Shown: in pieces, positions 18,077 through 26,440 of the stretch
How positions within the stretch are numbered: the first letter of the stretch is position 1
Layout: each line of letters opens with the position of its first letter
Source of the DNA: Sphingomonas folli
Lineage (GTDB): Bacteria > Pseudomonadota > Alphaproteobacteria > Sphingomonadales > Sphingomonadaceae
Assembly: GCF_019429525.1 (NCBI RefSeq)
Contig: NZ_JAHXZL010000007.1
Span: 203,612 to 267,611, forward strand
Length of the DNA stretch: 64,000 nucleotides
Direction: 5' to 3'
The notes under the pieces: generated by a model
What the model was told of the DNA's origin: nothing
Database searches by the model: none
The model's input: the letters and a program-made list of their open reading frames with translations, nothing else
Position numbers and translations under genes: made by a program

Positions 18077-18649
18077 GTGCGAGACGAGGCTTCCGCTACC
18101 GCCGGCGATCCGCACGATCCGGCCGGGCCGACGACGGCTGACGCCGTCTCGGTAGCGGTATCGGGCGTTCTCAAATGGTTCGATGCGACGCGCGGGTTCG
18201 GCTTCATCGTCGCGGACGATCCCGCGATGGGCGATATCCTGCTCCACTTCAGCGTGCTCCAGGCGTTCGGCCGGCGCACGCTGCCCGAGGGCGCGCGCGT
18301 CAGTGGCACCGCGGTGCTGGGGCAGCGCGGCTGGCAGGCGGTGACGATCGCCGACATCGATCTCAGCGTCGCGCTCGAGACGATGCGCGACCGCGACCGC
18401 GCGCGCGTCGATCCCGGCGCGCTGGCCGCCGAGGCCGGCGAGTGGGAGGAGGTCACGGTCAAATGGTTCAACCGCATCAAGGGCTACGGCTTCCTGGTCG
18501 CGATCGAGCGGCCCGGCGATATCTTCGTCCACATGGAGACGCTGCGCCGCGCGGGTGTCGCGGAGGCGCAGCCCGACCAGCGGCTGCGCGCGCGTATCGT
18601 CCAGGGGCGCAAGGGGCCGCTGGCGGTCGCGGTGGCGGTGGTCGAGTGA
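18077..18649 (+). CDS. Tandem cold-shock domain protein
   Basis: A 190-residue protein with two cold-shock (OB-fold) domains. The first (~residues 28-97) carries [15 protein letters not shown] and ILLHFSVL; the second (~125-190) carries [15 protein letters not shown] and IFVHMETL, the RNP1/RNP2 nucleic-acid-binding strands. A ~25-residue charged linker joins them. Single-domain cold-shock proteins are ~70 residues, so this is a duplicated form seen in alphaproteobacteria, probably binding single-stranded RNA or DNA. Start GTG 18077. Its stop overlaps the DUF192 gene (GTGA), so the two are coupled. Confidence 0.93.
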   Translation: MRDEASATAGDPHDPAGPTTADAVSVAVSGVLKWFDATRGFGFIVADDPAMGDILLHFSVLQAFGRRTLPEGARVSGTAVLGQRGWQAVTIADIDLSVALETMRDRDRARVDPGALAAEAGEWEEVTVKWFNRIKGYGFLVAIERPGDIFVHMETLRRAGVAEAQPDQRLRARIVQGRKGPLAVAVAVVE

Positions 18650-19149
18650 GCCGCGCCGCGCCGGCACTCGCGCTCGCGCTGCTGCTCGCCGCCTGCGGGC
18701 GCGGCGCACCCGACGTGACGCCCTCGGCGTCGCCCTCCGTCATGACCCACGAGACCCCCAGCACCCAGCGCCGCACCGTGGCGGTGACGATCGACAGCGG
18801 CGGCAAGCGCCACGGCTTCCGCGCGGAAGTGGCCGAGACCGCGGCGCAGCAGGCGCAGGGGCTGATGTTCCGTACCGACCTGCAGCCCGACGACGCGATG
18901 CTGTTCGCGCCGTACCCCGCCGGCGGCGGTGCGCCGCAGGTGGCGGACTTCTGGATGAAGAACACGCCGCTGTCGCTCGACATCGTCTTCATCCGCGCCG
19001 ACCACAGCATCGCCGCGATCGCGCCGAGCACCACGCCCTTGTCGGAGGCGAAGGTGAGCTCGGGCGAGCCGGTGGCGGCGGTGCTGGAGCTGGTCGGCGG
19101 CCGCGCCGCCGCGCTCGGCATCGGTGTGGGCGACCGCGTCAGCTGGTGA
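18646..19149 (+). CDS. DUF192 family lipoprotein
   Basis: A 167-residue protein with a lipoprotein signal (ALALLLAAC, lipobox Cys near residue 16) and a DUF192 domain (~45-167) containing [35 protein letters not shown] and the ending [22 protein letters not shown]192 function is not established. Start GTG 18646 overlaps the cold-shock gene stop. A hairpin follows at 19161-19180. Confidence 0.9.
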   Translation: MSRAAPALALALLLAACGRGAPDVTPSASPSVMTHETPSTQRRTVAVTIDSGGKRHGFRAEVAETAAQQAQGLMFRTDLQPDDAMLFAPYPAGGGAPQVADFWMKNTPLSLDIVFIRADHSIAAIAPSTTPLSEAKVSSGEPVAAVLELVGGRAAALGIGVGDRVSW

Positions 19150-19160
19150 GGTCTTCGCCG

Positions 19161-19180
19161 CCTCCCCGCGAGCGGGGAGG
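19161..19180 (+). terminator. Hairpin after the DUF192 gene
   Basis: CCTCCCCG and CGGGGAGG form an 8-bp stem with a four-base loop, 12 bases after the stop. It lacks a T-run. A similar CCTCCCC/GGGGAGG stem occurs at 61132, so it may instead belong to a small repeat family. Confidence 0.45.
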
Positions 19181-19244
19181 ATCGGCATCACACCGCCCAC
19201 CAGGCATTGAACCGGGCGGGCGGGGCGGGTAAGCGCGGGGCACC

Positions 19245-19637
19245 ATGGGCATCAACCTCAATCCTTTCACCTGGTGGAACGGCGCCAGCTGGGGCACCAT
19301 CCTCGGGCTGCGCGGCAAGCGTCAGGTCGGCGAGGACTCGCTGGGCAACACCTATTGGGAGGGCGGCCGCGACACCGCCGGCAACCCGCGGCGCTGGGTG
19401 ATCTACGTCGGCGCCAACGACGCCAGCCGCGTGCCGCCCGAGTGGTTCAGCTGGCTGCACCATCAGGTCGACGGCACGCCCGATCAGAACCTCCCGCCGC
19501 CGCGCCAGTGGGAGAAACCCGCCGTGGCCAACCTGACCGGCACCGCGCTGGCCTATCGCCCGAAGGGCGCGCTGGAGAAGGGCGGCCATCGTGCCTCCGC
19601 CACCGGTGACTATGAGGCGTGGAGCCCCGACGCGTGA
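19245..19637 (+). CDS. NADH:ubiquinone oxidoreductase subunit NDUFA12 homologue
   Basis: A 130-residue homologue of the complex I accessory subunit NDUFA12, found in alphaproteobacteria and mitochondria, where it sits on the peripheral arm and supports assembly. The family pattern is clear: GKRQVGEDSLGNTYWEGG, RRWVIYVG, DASRVPPEWFSWLHH and NLTGTALAYRPKG. Start ATG 19245. Its stop overlaps the start of the DUF2155 gene (GTGA), as expected for a coupled pair. Confidence 0.95.
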   Translation: MGINLNPFTWWNGASWGTILGLRGKRQVGEDSLGNTYWEGGRDTAGNPRRWVIYVGANDASRVPPEWFSWLHHQVDGTPDQNLPPPRQWEKPAVANLTGTALAYRPKGALEKGGHRASATGDYEAWSPDA

Positions 19638-20299
19638 GGCGCGGGCTCGCGATCGGCGGGCTGTTAGTGGCGGCGGCGGCGGTGACCTGGGCGAGCCCGG
19701 GCTGGCGCGGCGCGCGTCACGCCGACTCGCCCTCCGTGAGCACCGCTCTGCCCGACCCGTCCAGCGCGCCCGCGCCGCGCGCCTCCGACGAGGTGGCGGT
19801 CGACTCGCAGGACGATCCGGTCGACCTCGGCGCCACCCCGATGGCGCAGCGAGTCGCGGTGCTGGGCCTGCTCAACAAGCGCAACGGCGTCAGCCGCGAC
19901 ATCACGCTCAAGCCCGGCCAGGCGGTGCGCGCGGGCGACGTGATCGTGCGGCTGCGCGCGTGCGAGCAGACCGCGCCGTGGGAGCCCGAGCCGCTCACCG
20001 GTGCCTTCGTCCAGCTCGACGTGCGCGCGGTCGAGGGCGGGTGGCGCCGCGCCTTCTCGGGCTGGCTCTACAAGGAGCGCCCTGCCGCCAACGTCGTGAT
20101 CCACCCGGTCTACGATGTCTGGACCAAGAGCTGCACGATGACCTTCCCCGGCACGGCCCCGGCGACGCCCGCGGCCAGGCCGTCGAGCGCGCCGAAGTCG
20201 CCCGCCCCGCTCGCCTCGCCCACCCCGCCGGCCGAGGAGGAGGCGACGCCCGCCGACGAGGCCGTGGAAGAGAGCGCCGCGCCCAACAGGGTCATGTAG
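19634..20299 (+). CDS. DUF2155 domain-containing exported protein
   Basis: A 221-residue protein with an N-terminal hydrophobic signal (MRRGLAIGGLLVAAAAVTWA), a low-complexity stretch, and the DUF2155 core (~75-172): VAVLGLLNKRNGVSRDITLKPG, VRLRACEQTAPWEPEP, AFSGWLYKERPAANVVIHPVYDVW and KSCTMTFPG. The ~50 residues after the core are Pro/Ala/Glu-rich and lie on the opposite strand of the aat C-terminus, a 190-bp tail-to-tail overlap. It is coupled to the NDUFA12 gene, a frequent pairing in sphingomonads. The function is unknown. Confidence 0.9.
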   Translation: MRRGLAIGGLLVAAAAVTWASPGWRGARHADSPSVSTALPDPSSAPAPRASDEVAVDSQDDPVDLGATPMAQRVAVLGLLNKRNGVSRDITLKPGQAVRAGDVIVRLRACEQTAPWEPEPLTGAFVQLDVRAVEGGWRRAFSGWLYKERPAANVVIHPVYDVWTKSCTMTFPGTAPATPAARPSSAPKSPAPLASPTPPAEEEATPADEAVEESAAPNRVM

Positions 20300-20871
20300 T
20301 CGGCGCGCGCCACCTCGATCGCGCCGAGCGAGGCGAGGTGGTCGGTCATGAACTGGCAGTCGAGCAGCGTATATCCGCCCACGCGCAGCCGCGCCACCAG
20401 CGCCGCGATCGCGACCTTGGAGGCGTTGGGCGCGCGGCTGACCATGCTCTCGCCGAAGAAGGCGCGGCCGAGCGCGAGCCCGTAGAGTCCCCCCACCAGG
20501 GTGTCGCCGTCCCAGCACTCGATCGAGTGCGCCAGGCCCAGCCCGTGCAGGCGGACGAACGCCTGCTCGATCGAGGCGTTGATCCAGGTGTCGGGGCGGT
20601 CCTCGGCGCTCTCGGCGCACAGCGCGATGATCTCGGCGAAGGCCCGGTCGGCGGTGACGCGGAAGCGGTCGCCCGCGATCACCTTGCGCAGCGAGCGTGA
20701 GAGATGGAAGCCGTCGAGCGGCAGGATCGCGCGACGCCGCGGCTCGACCCAGTAGACGTCCTCGGCGCCGCGACTGTCCGCCATCGGGAAGACGCCCACC
20801 GAATAGGCACCGAGCAGCAGCGACGGATCGAGCGGCTCGCTCAACGGCAGCGCTGCTCCACCGTGCGCCAC
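20110..20871 (-). CDS. aat: Leucyl/phenylalanyl-tRNA--protein transferase
   Basis: A 253-residue enzyme adding Leu or Phe from aminoacyl-tRNA to proteins with N-terminal Arg or Lys, marking them for ClpAP under the N-end rule. Family motifs are GVFPMADSRG, VYWVEPRRRAILPLDGFH, LGLAHSIECWDGDTLVGGLYG and AFFGESMVSRAPNASKVA, then LDCQFMTDHLASLGA. A ~60-residue tail, SerAlaGly-rich and ending PGKVIVQLLVQTS, is antisense to DUF2155; the end resembles other alphaproteobacterial Aat tails, so it is probably real. The start overlaps the ParA-like gene end by 31 bases. Confidence 0.93.
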   Translation of the reverse strand: MAHGGAALPLSEPLDPSLLLGAYSVGVFPMADSRGAEDVYWVEPRRRAILPLDGFHLSRSLRKVIAGDRFRVTADRAFAEIIALCAESAEDRPDTWINASIEQAFVRLHGLGLAHSIECWDGDTLVGGLYGLALGRAFFGESMVSRAPNASKVAIAALVARLRVGGYTLLDCQFMTDHLASLGAIEVARADYMTLLGAALSSTASSAGVASSSAGGVGEASGAGDFGALDGLAAGVAGAVPGKVIVQLLVQTS

Positions 20872-21548
20872 AGTTGCGCGAACGCCTTGGCCGCGATGCT
20901 CTTGGGCGCGGCGGCGCCGACCGGCAGCCGCTTGGCGGTGGCCGCCTCGACCGCGCTGGCGGCGGGCAGGGCGGGCCAGTCGGCGTGCTGCTCGACCGCG
21001 GCGAGGTGGAGCGCGCGGCGGCGATCGACCATGTTGTGCACCGGCAGGATCGCGACCTGGCCGCCGAATTGGCGCTCGATCGTCTCATAGGCGCGCTGGG
21101 AGAAGGCCGAGGGCACCACCGGCACCACGATCAGGTCCGCGGCGCGCGCGACCTGATCGGCGGTCTCGGTCAGCCCGGGCGGGCAGTCGAGGATGACATG
21201 GTCGTGGTCGCCCAGGTCGGCGATCAGCTTGCGCAGACGCCGCTTCTTGTCGAGCTCGCGGAACAGGTGGTTGAGGTCGCGCAGCGAGGCGTCGGCGGGA
21301 AGCAGTTCGAGCCGCTCGAAGCGCGTGCGGCCGATCAGTTTCTCGGGATCGACGTCGCGCGAGAACAGCGCCTGGGCGCGGTCGTGCGCGGCGCCGTCGC
21401 CGAGCACCCAGCTCGACGCAGCCTGGGGATCGAGGTCCCACAACAGGGTGCGTCGCGCCGACAAGGTGGCGGCGCACCAGGCGAGGTTGACCGCCAGCGT
21501 CGACTTACCGACGCCCCCCTTGAGGCTGTAGATCGCGATGGTCGCCAT
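20841..21548 (-). CDS. ParA-like ATPase
   Basis: A 235-residue deviant-Walker ATPase of the ParA/MinD group. It opens with IYSLKGGVGKSTLAVNLAWCA (Walker A with the signature first Lys), then WDLDPQAASSWVL, and the Walker B region HDHVILDCPPGLTETADQV. These proteins position plasmids, chromosomes or protein complexes. No ParB-like partner or parS site is nearby, so it is more likely an orphan positioning ATPase than a segregation system. It shares 31 bases with aat, implying co-translation. Confidence 0.9.
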   Translation of the reverse strand: MATIAIYSLKGGVGKSTLAVNLAWCAATLSARRTLLWDLDPQAASSWVLGDGAAHDRAQALFSRDVDPEKLIGRTRFERLELLPADASLRDLNHLFRELDKKRRLRKLIADLGDHDHVILDCPPGLTETADQVARAADLIVVPVVPSAFSQRAYETIERQFGGQVAILPVHNMVDRRRALHLAAVEQHADWPALPAASAVEAATAKRLPVGAAAPKSIAAKAFAQLWRTVEQRCR

Positions 21549-21603
21549 AAGCGGCGAACGCTACGGGCCGCCGCGGCGCGGGGCAAGGATTGATCGAGAT
21601 GAA

Positions 21604-21636
21604 GCGCCGGCGCCCCGCGAGGGGATGCGCCGGCGC
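21604..21636 (-). terminator. GC hairpin between the lipoprotein and ParA-like genes
   Basis: GCGCCGGCGC at both ends, extended by CCC/GGG with a two-base bulge, gives a long stem nine bases after the lipoprotein stop at 21645. No T-run. Likely end of that transcript. Confidence 0.5.
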
Positions 21637-21644
21637 GGCTCAGC

Positions 21645-22031
21645 TCAGGCGTGGCAGGAGAGCTCGCCCTTGCCCGGGCGGGTCAGGGTGATCTCGGTCG
21701 GGTTGCCGGTCAGCTTCCAGCCTCCCTCGGCGCTGAGCGGCGCCTCGCCGCCCTCGCCCTTGAGCATCGTCGGCGTGCCGTTCTTCTCGGTGCGCACCAC
21801 CGCCTGCTTGTCGCCGGTGAAGAAGGTGACGTAGACGAGGCTGCCGTCCTTGCAGCGCATCGTCTTGTCGGCCTTGATCGCCGGCGGCAGCTCGATCGGC
21901 GTGGCGTTCGCTAGCTGCGACGCCATCGGATCGGGGTTGGAATCGATCACCTGCGGCTTGGACGGCTCGGAATTGCACGCTGCGAGCGCGAACAAGGAGG
22001 CGGCGAGGGGGAGGAAAGCGGGCTTCTGCAT
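21645..22031 (-). CDS. Hypothetical lipoprotein
   Basis: A 128-residue predicted lipoprotein: signal LPLAASLFALAAC with lipobox Cys near residue 19, then a Pro-rich spacer and a ~75-residue domain with two cysteines (MRCKDG and GELSCHA), probably disulfide-linked. The alternating pattern (SLVYVTFFTGDKQAVVRTE ... GWKLTGNPTEITLT) recalls the MliC lysozyme-inhibitor fold, but I would not assign that without a profile search. Start ATG 22031. Confidence 0.75.
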   Translation of the reverse strand: MQKPAFLPLAASLFALAACNSEPSKPQVIDSNPDPMASQLANATPIELPPAIKADKTMRCKDGSLVYVTFFTGDKQAVVRTEKNGTPTMLKGEGGEAPLSAEGGWKLTGNPTEITLTRPGKGELSCHA

Positions 22032-22116
22032 AGGCCCGCACGCTTCGCGCATGCGGAAAAGGTCGTCAACCCTGTCATACCAAAGTCATTATTTCAGCGA
22101 CCCATTTCGGTAGCGC

Positions 22117-23412
22117 TCACTCGTGGAATTCGGACAGTTCGGGGATGCGCCCGAAAGCGATCTTCGACCCCACGCGATCGAGCCGGCCGCCGTTCAGCGG
22201 GCCGACCGACACCGCGTTGCGCCCGAACCGCTCGTTGATCCGGTCCATCGCGCGACTCAGCGCCAGCGTGCGCGTCTCGCGCGCGAGCGGGTCGTCGGGG
22301 TCGAGCGCGGCGAACAGCGAGCCCTGCTCGCCCGCGACGGGCTCGATCTCGGCCAGCGTCACACCGATCATCCGGCAGCCGCTGCGATGCGCCGCGCCGG
22401 CGGCGCGGAGCCGCGGGAAGAGCGAGTCGAGCCGCGCCAGCATCACGAAACTGTCCTGCGTGGCGGGCAGCTTCACGCTCGCGCGCCACTTGCTCTTGTC
22501 GTCCTCGAAGCGCGCGTGCAGCACCAGCAGCCGCGCGCGATAGCCCTTGCGGCGCAGCCGGCTGGCGGCCTTGAGCGCGAGCCGCCGCGACGTCAGCCGC
22601 ACCGATTCATAGCCGCGGTGGCGCGGCGAGAGCACGTGGCTGTGCCCGATCGTGCGGCTCTGCGTCGGCTTCTCGGGCAGCTCGACGCCGTGGAGCAGGT
22701 ACCAGAGCCGGTCGCCGTCGCTGCCGCCCCAGGCATGGCCCGCGTCGCGTGGGCGGCGCGCGAGCAGCTGGCGGATGTCGTTGACGCCGTCCCGCGCCAG
22801 CCGCCGCTCCATGTTGGGGCCGATCCCGGCGATGTCGCGCAGCTTGAGCGGGTACAGCGCCTCGGGCAGCGCCGCCGCCTCGAACACCACCAGCCCGTCG
22901 GGCTTCTGCAGGTCGGAGGCGAGCTTGGCGAGCAAGCGGTTCGGGGCGATGCCGATCGAGCAGGTGAGATAATCGCCGACCGCGGCGGCCAGCCCGCGCT
23001 TGATCCGCCCGGCCAGCGCCACCGCCGCGTCACGGTCGTTCTCATTGTCGAGCAGCCGGCACGCCACCTCGTCGATCGAGCAGACGCGGGTCACCGGCAC
23101 GTGGCGCTCCACCTCGGCGACGATGCGATGGTGATAGGCGACGTACAGCTCGTGCCGCGCCGGCGTGACGACCAGGTCGCGGCACTTGCGCTTCGCCTCC
23201 CACACCGGCGTGCCGGTGGAGATGCCGTACCGCTTGGCCTCGCGCGAGGCTGCGATCGCGACGGTGGTGTCGCTGCCGACCGGCGCGACGATCACCGGGC
23301 GGCCGCGCAGCGCCGGCTGCACCTGCTGCTCGACGCTCGCGAAATAGCTGTTGAGGTCGAGGAACAGCCAGCGGAGCGGGCGCGGGGGCAAGATGAGATC
23401 CGCGCTGGGCAC
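22117..23412 (-). CDS. Y-family DNA polymerase (DinB/UmuC-like)
   Basis: A 431-residue translesion polymerase. The catalytic palm is intact: FLDLNSYFASVEQ (first acidic residue and steric-gate region), PVIVAP, and VCSIDEVACRL (the SIDE-type acidic pair). Helix-hairpin-helix residues KLRDIAGIGPNMERRL and a little-finger domain follow. Because the acids are present it is not an ImuB-type inactive subunit. It is a distinctive alphaproteobacterial form rather than canonical DinB (no DMDAFFASVE). Start GTG 23412. A perfect GAAC-N7-GAAC box at 23434-23448 strongly suggests LexA (SOS) control. Confidence 0.92.
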   Translation of the reverse strand: MPSADLILPPRPLRWLFLDLNSYFASVEQQVQPALRGRPVIVAPVGSDTTVAIAASREAKRYGISTGTPVWEAKRKCRDLVVTPARHELYVAYHHRIVAEVERHVPVTRVCSIDEVACRLLDNENDRDAAVALAGRIKRGLAAAVGDYLTCSIGIAPNRLLAKLASDLQKPDGLVVFEAAALPEALYPLKLRDIAGIGPNMERRLARDGVNDIRQLLARRPRDAGHAWGGSDGDRLWYLLHGVELPEKPTQSRTIGHSHVLSPRHRGYESVRLTSRRLALKAASRLRRKGYRARLLVLHARFEDDKSKWRASVKLPATQDSFVMLARLDSLFPRLRAAGAAHRSGCRMIGVTLAEIEPVAGEQGSLFAALDPDDPLARETRTLALSRAMDRINERFGRNAVSVGPLNGGRLDRVGSKIAFGRIPELSEFHE

Positions 23413-23433
23413 GGGCGGGCGACTCGCGAGAGG

Positions 23434-23448
23434 GAACGGATGAGGAAC
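23434..23448 (-). promoter_or_regulatory. SOS box (LexA site of the alphaproteobacterial type)
   Basis: GAAC GGATGAG GAAC, which reads GTTC-N7-GTTC on the coding strand, is the direct-repeat LexA box described for alphaproteobacteria. It lies 22-36 bases before the polymerase start. The second GAAC also begins a perfect palindrome, GAACATGGCATGTTC (23445-23459). Confidence 0.75.
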
Positions 23449-23608
23449 ATGGCATGTTCGCGGCGCTTTGGCGAATCCGCGGCCGCCTCGTCGCGCCGGT
23501 CCGGCGCGATCCAGCGATGACGCCCGCCGCGGGGCGCGCTAGACCAGCGCCGCGCCGCTCCGCGCGCCGGCCGGACCGGCGCGCACCGCGGGCAGGGGAA
23601 GGTCGCCC

Positions 23609-24616
23609 GTGGCACGTTATCGCTCGCTCACCGCCGCGTTCCTCGCCGTCGCCGTCGCGGTGGCCTCCATCGCTCGGGCGGGGGCGCCCGCCGATCCGCC
23701 GCGGCCGCCGCCGTTGCCGAAGAACGAGCGCGTGGGTACCTGGCAGGCGACCGACGGCGGCGTGCAGGTCCCGCTCTGGCCCGCGACCGTCCCGCTGGCC
23801 AAGCCCGACAGCGGCGATCGCCCGGAGGGTACCGGCAATGGCACGGGGTTGGTCGGCGGCCGGCGCTGGCACTGGGCCAGCTATGTCACGCGGCCGACGA
23901 TGACGCTGTACCGTCCGAAGGGCACCAACAGCGGTACGGCGCTGCTGGTGCTGCCCGGCGGCGGCTTCGAGGTGGTCGCGATGGACCTGGAGGGCACCGA
24001 GGTCTGCGCCTGGGCGGTCCGCCAGGGCATGACCTGCGCGGTGCTCAAATATCGGGTCCCACAGGTCTGGCCGCGCGTGGGCGGGCAGCAGCGCCGCCCC
24101 GACGTGCTGCTCGGGCTGGAGGACGCGCAGCGCGCGCTCGGGATGCTGCGCGAGCGCGCCGCGGCCTATGGGATCGATCCGCACAGGGTCGGCGTGATCG
24201 GCTTCTCCGCGGGCGCCTATCTCGCCGCCAACATGAGCAACACCGAGGAGCGCACCTACGCGCCGACCGACGCCGCCGACCGCCCGTCGCCGCGGCCCGA
24301 TTTCGCCGTGATCGCCTACACCGCGCGCATGCTCGACAACACCAAGGGGCGGAACAACCTGGAGCTCCGGCCCTGGGTCACGATCAGCCCGAAGGCACCC
24401 CCGACGCTGATCCTCCATGCCATGGACGATCCGACCGACGATATCCGCCAGCCGCTGGCCTATGCGCTCGCGCTCAACGACGCGGGCGTGCCGGTCGACC
24501 TGCGCGTCTACGCCAGGGGAGGCCACGCCTTCGGCCTGCGCCCGACGGCCGCGCCCGTGACGACGCAATGGCCCGGGCAGGTGCGGCAGTGGCTGCACGA
24601 TCGCGGCATGCTATGA
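23609..24616 (+). CDS. Exported alpha/beta-hydrolase (acetylesterase-like)
   Basis: A 335-residue secreted hydrolase. The signal peptide ends near IARAG; residues ~85-335 form an alpha/beta-hydrolase with oxyanion motif LPGGGFEVVA, nucleophile GFSAGAYLAA, acid in HAMDDPTDD and base in GGHAFGL. The pattern resembles carbohydrate acetylesterases of the BD-FAE/XynX type, suggesting deacetylation of polysaccharide fragments, but the substrate is inferred. Start GTG 23609, divergent from the polymerase gene. A short gap separates it from the Mpo1-like gene downstream. Confidence 0.87.
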   Translation: MARYRSLTAAFLAVAVAVASIARAGAPADPPRPPPLPKNERVGTWQATDGGVQVPLWPATVPLAKPDSGDRPEGTGNGTGLVGGRRWHWASYVTRPTMTLYRPKGTNSGTALLVLPGGGFEVVAMDLEGTEVCAWAVRQGMTCAVLKYRVPQVWPRVGGQQRRPDVLLGLEDAQRALGMLRERAAAYGIDPHRVGVIGFSAGAYLAANMSNTEERTYAPTDAADRPSPRPDFAVIAYTARMLDNTKGRNNLELRPWVTISPKAPPTLILHAMDDPTDDIRQPLAYALALNDAGVPVDLRVYARGGHAFGLRPTAAPVTTQWPGQVRQWLHDRGML

Positions 24617-24646
24617 CCCGGCCGTCGCACTGATCGGATTTCGCCC

Positions 24647-24973
24647 GTGACACCGCGCACCTTCGCCGACTTCTGGCCTTATTACCTCCGCGAGCACGCG
24701 CGCCCCGTGACCCGCGGGCTCCATTATGCCGGCACCGCGCTCAGCTTCGCCGCCGCGGCCCCCGCGCTGGCTTTCGGCGGCTGGTGGTGGGCCGCCGTCC
24801 CGGTCGCGGGCTACGCCTTCGCCTGGGGCGCGCATCTCACGGTGGAGCGCAACCGACCCGCGACCTTCCGCCATCCCTTATGGTCGCTGCTCGCCGATCA
24901 CCGCATGTTCTTCCTGTGGCTCGCCGGGCGGCTCGCGCCGCATCTCGCCAAGGCGGGGGTGGCGCGGCGATAG
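24647..24973 (+). CDS. Mpo1-like (DUF962) membrane protein
   Basis: A 108-residue membrane protein of the DUF962/Mpo1 family. Yeast Mpo1 is an Fe-dependent dioxygenase that alpha-oxidises 2-hydroxy fatty acids. Here the conserved histidine-containing stretches FWPYYLREHARPVTRGLHYAG, AWGAHLTVERNRPATF and HPLWSLLADHRMF are present, with two or three hydrophobic helices between. Bacterial function is not established; sphingolipid-type 2-hydroxy acids would be a plausible substrate in this group (inference). Start GTG 24647. Confidence 0.83.
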   Translation: MTPRTFADFWPYYLREHARPVTRGLHYAGTALSFAAAAPALAFGGWWWAAVPVAGYAFAWGAHLTVERNRPATFRHPLWSLLADHRMFFLWLAGRLAPHLAKAGVARR

Positions 24974-25019
24974 TTCTGCTCGCTTGCGCATTGCCCCGCG
25001 GCTCCGCATCTAGCGCGCC

Positions 25020-26009
25020 ATGCATACCACAAGCGACACGCTGGCGCTGATCGGCAACACCCCGCTCGTGCGGCTCAAGGGGCCGAGCGAGGCGACCGGC
25101 TGCGACATCTTCGGCAAGTGCGAGTTCACCAACCCGGGCGCGAGCGTCAAGGACCGTGCCGCGCTGTTCATCGTCGAGGACGCCGAGGCGCGCGGCCAGC
25201 TCAGGCCCGGCGGCACGATCGTCGAGGGCACCGCCGGCAACACCGGGATCGGGCTGGCGCTGGTCGCCAACGCGAAGGGCTATCGCGTGATCATCGTGAT
25301 GCCCGACACGCAGTCCAAGGAGAAGATGGACACGCTGCGCGCGCTCGGCGCCGAGCTGGTGACCGTTCCCGCCGCGCCTTATTCGAGCCCGTGCCATTTC
25401 GTCCACACCTCGCGCCGGATCGCCGAGGAGACGCCCGGCGCGATCTGGGCCAACCAGTTCGACAATATCGCTAACCGTCGCGCGCATATCGTCGGCACCG
25501 CCGAGGAGATCTGGGCGCAGATGGAGGGCCGGATCGACGGTTTCACCTGCGCGGTCGGCACCGGCGGCACCTTCGCCGGGGTCGGTCTGGGGCTCAAGGC
25601 CAAGGACGAGCGCGTCTGCATCGCGCTGAGCGACCCGCACGGCGCGGCGCTCTATGACTATTACGCCTGCGGCGAGCTGCGCTCGGAGGGCTCGTCTGTC
25701 GCCGAGGGGATCGGGCAGGGGCGCATCACCGCCAACCTCGAGGGCGCGCCGGTCGATACTCAGTTCCGGATCGCCGACCAGGAGGGGCTCGACTGGACCG
25801 AGCGGCTGCTGGCGGAGGAGGGACTGTGCCTCGGCCTCTCCTCGGGGATCAACGTCGCCGGCGCGGTGCGGCTGGCGCGGCAGCTCGGGCCGGGGAAAAG
25901 GATCGCGACGATCCTGTGCGACACCGGTTTCCGCTATCTCTCGACGCTCTATGACCCGGCGTGGCTGGCGAGCAAGGGACTGGTGCGGCAGCGACGTGAC
26001 GCGGCGTGA
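25020..26009 (+). CDS. cysK: Cysteine synthase A (O-acetylserine sulfhydrylase)
   Basis: A 329-residue PLP enzyme making cysteine from O-acetylserine and sulfide. IGNTPLVRL opens the fold; NPGASVKDRAA holds the PLP lysine (near residue 43); the substrate loop is EGTAGNTGIGLA; the phosphate cup is GTGGTFAGVG; SSGINVAGA and TILCDTGFRYLSTLY close it. Length slightly above the ~310 norm. It differs from classic CysK at the loop (EGTAGNTGIG rather than EPTSGNTGIG), so related beta-substituting activities are possible. Start ATG 25020. Confidence 0.88.
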   Translation: MHTTSDTLALIGNTPLVRLKGPSEATGCDIFGKCEFTNPGASVKDRAALFIVEDAEARGQLRPGGTIVEGTAGNTGIGLALVANAKGYRVIIVMPDTQSKEKMDTLRALGAELVTVPAAPYSSPCHFVHTSRRIAEETPGAIWANQFDNIANRRAHIVGTAEEIWAQMEGRIDGFTCAVGTGGTFAGVGLGLKAKDERVCIALSDPHGAALYDYYACGELRSEGSSVAEGIGQGRITANLEGAPVDTQFRIADQEGLDWTERLLAEEGLCLGLSSGINVAGAVRLARQLGPGKRIATILCDTGFRYLSTLYDPAWLASKGLVRQRRDAA

Positions 26010-26049
26010 TCGACAGCGGCGCGACGATCGGTTAACGTCGCGCGACGAG

Positions 26050-26370
26050 ATGAAGGGTTCGCAGCGAAAGAAGGTGGCGGTCGAGCGCCAGCAGTCGGAA
26101 CAGGCGCGCCAGCGCGTGCGGGTCGGCATGGTCGGTCTCGCCATGGTGGTGCTGCTGATCGGCGTGGCGAGCGCGATCTTCTCGACGGTCGACCGCGAGC
26201 GGCCCGTCGCGGTCGCCGGCGCGGCGCAGCCCGCGGTGGTGGTCAACATGAGCGTCCCCGGGCCGATCCCGACCGTGACGCCCACCAACGAGCCGCTGGC
26301 CGAGCTCGGCGTCACCCCCGGCACCGCCAACACCCCGCCGGCCGAGAAGCCCGCGCCGCGCGCGCCGTGA
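26050..26370 (+). CDS. Hypothetical single-span membrane protein
   Basis: A 106-residue protein with a basic N-terminus (MKGSQRKKVAVERQQSEQARQ), one membrane helix (~28-45, VGMVGLAMVVLLIGVASAIF) and a Pro/Ala-rich extracytoplasmic tail ending KPAPRAP. Start ATG 26050, 40 bases after cysK on the same strand. No family recognised. The charge rule predicts the N-terminus inside the cell. Confidence 0.7.
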   Translation: MKGSQRKKVAVERQQSEQARQRVRVGMVGLAMVVLLIGVASAIFSTVDRERPVAVAGAAQPAVVVNMSVPGPIPTVTPTNEPLAELGVTPGTANTPPAEKPAPRAP

Positions 26371-26440
26371 GCGGCGGCGCGGCCGGGCAGGGGCGCATCC
26401 CATTCGCTTGAACTCCCGGCCTGCTCCCGCGAACTCCCAG

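Noticed and set aside
20841..21548. A chromosome or plasmid partition locus
   Set aside because: The ParA-like ATPase has no ParB partner and no parS-like site nearby, so a segregation role is not supported.
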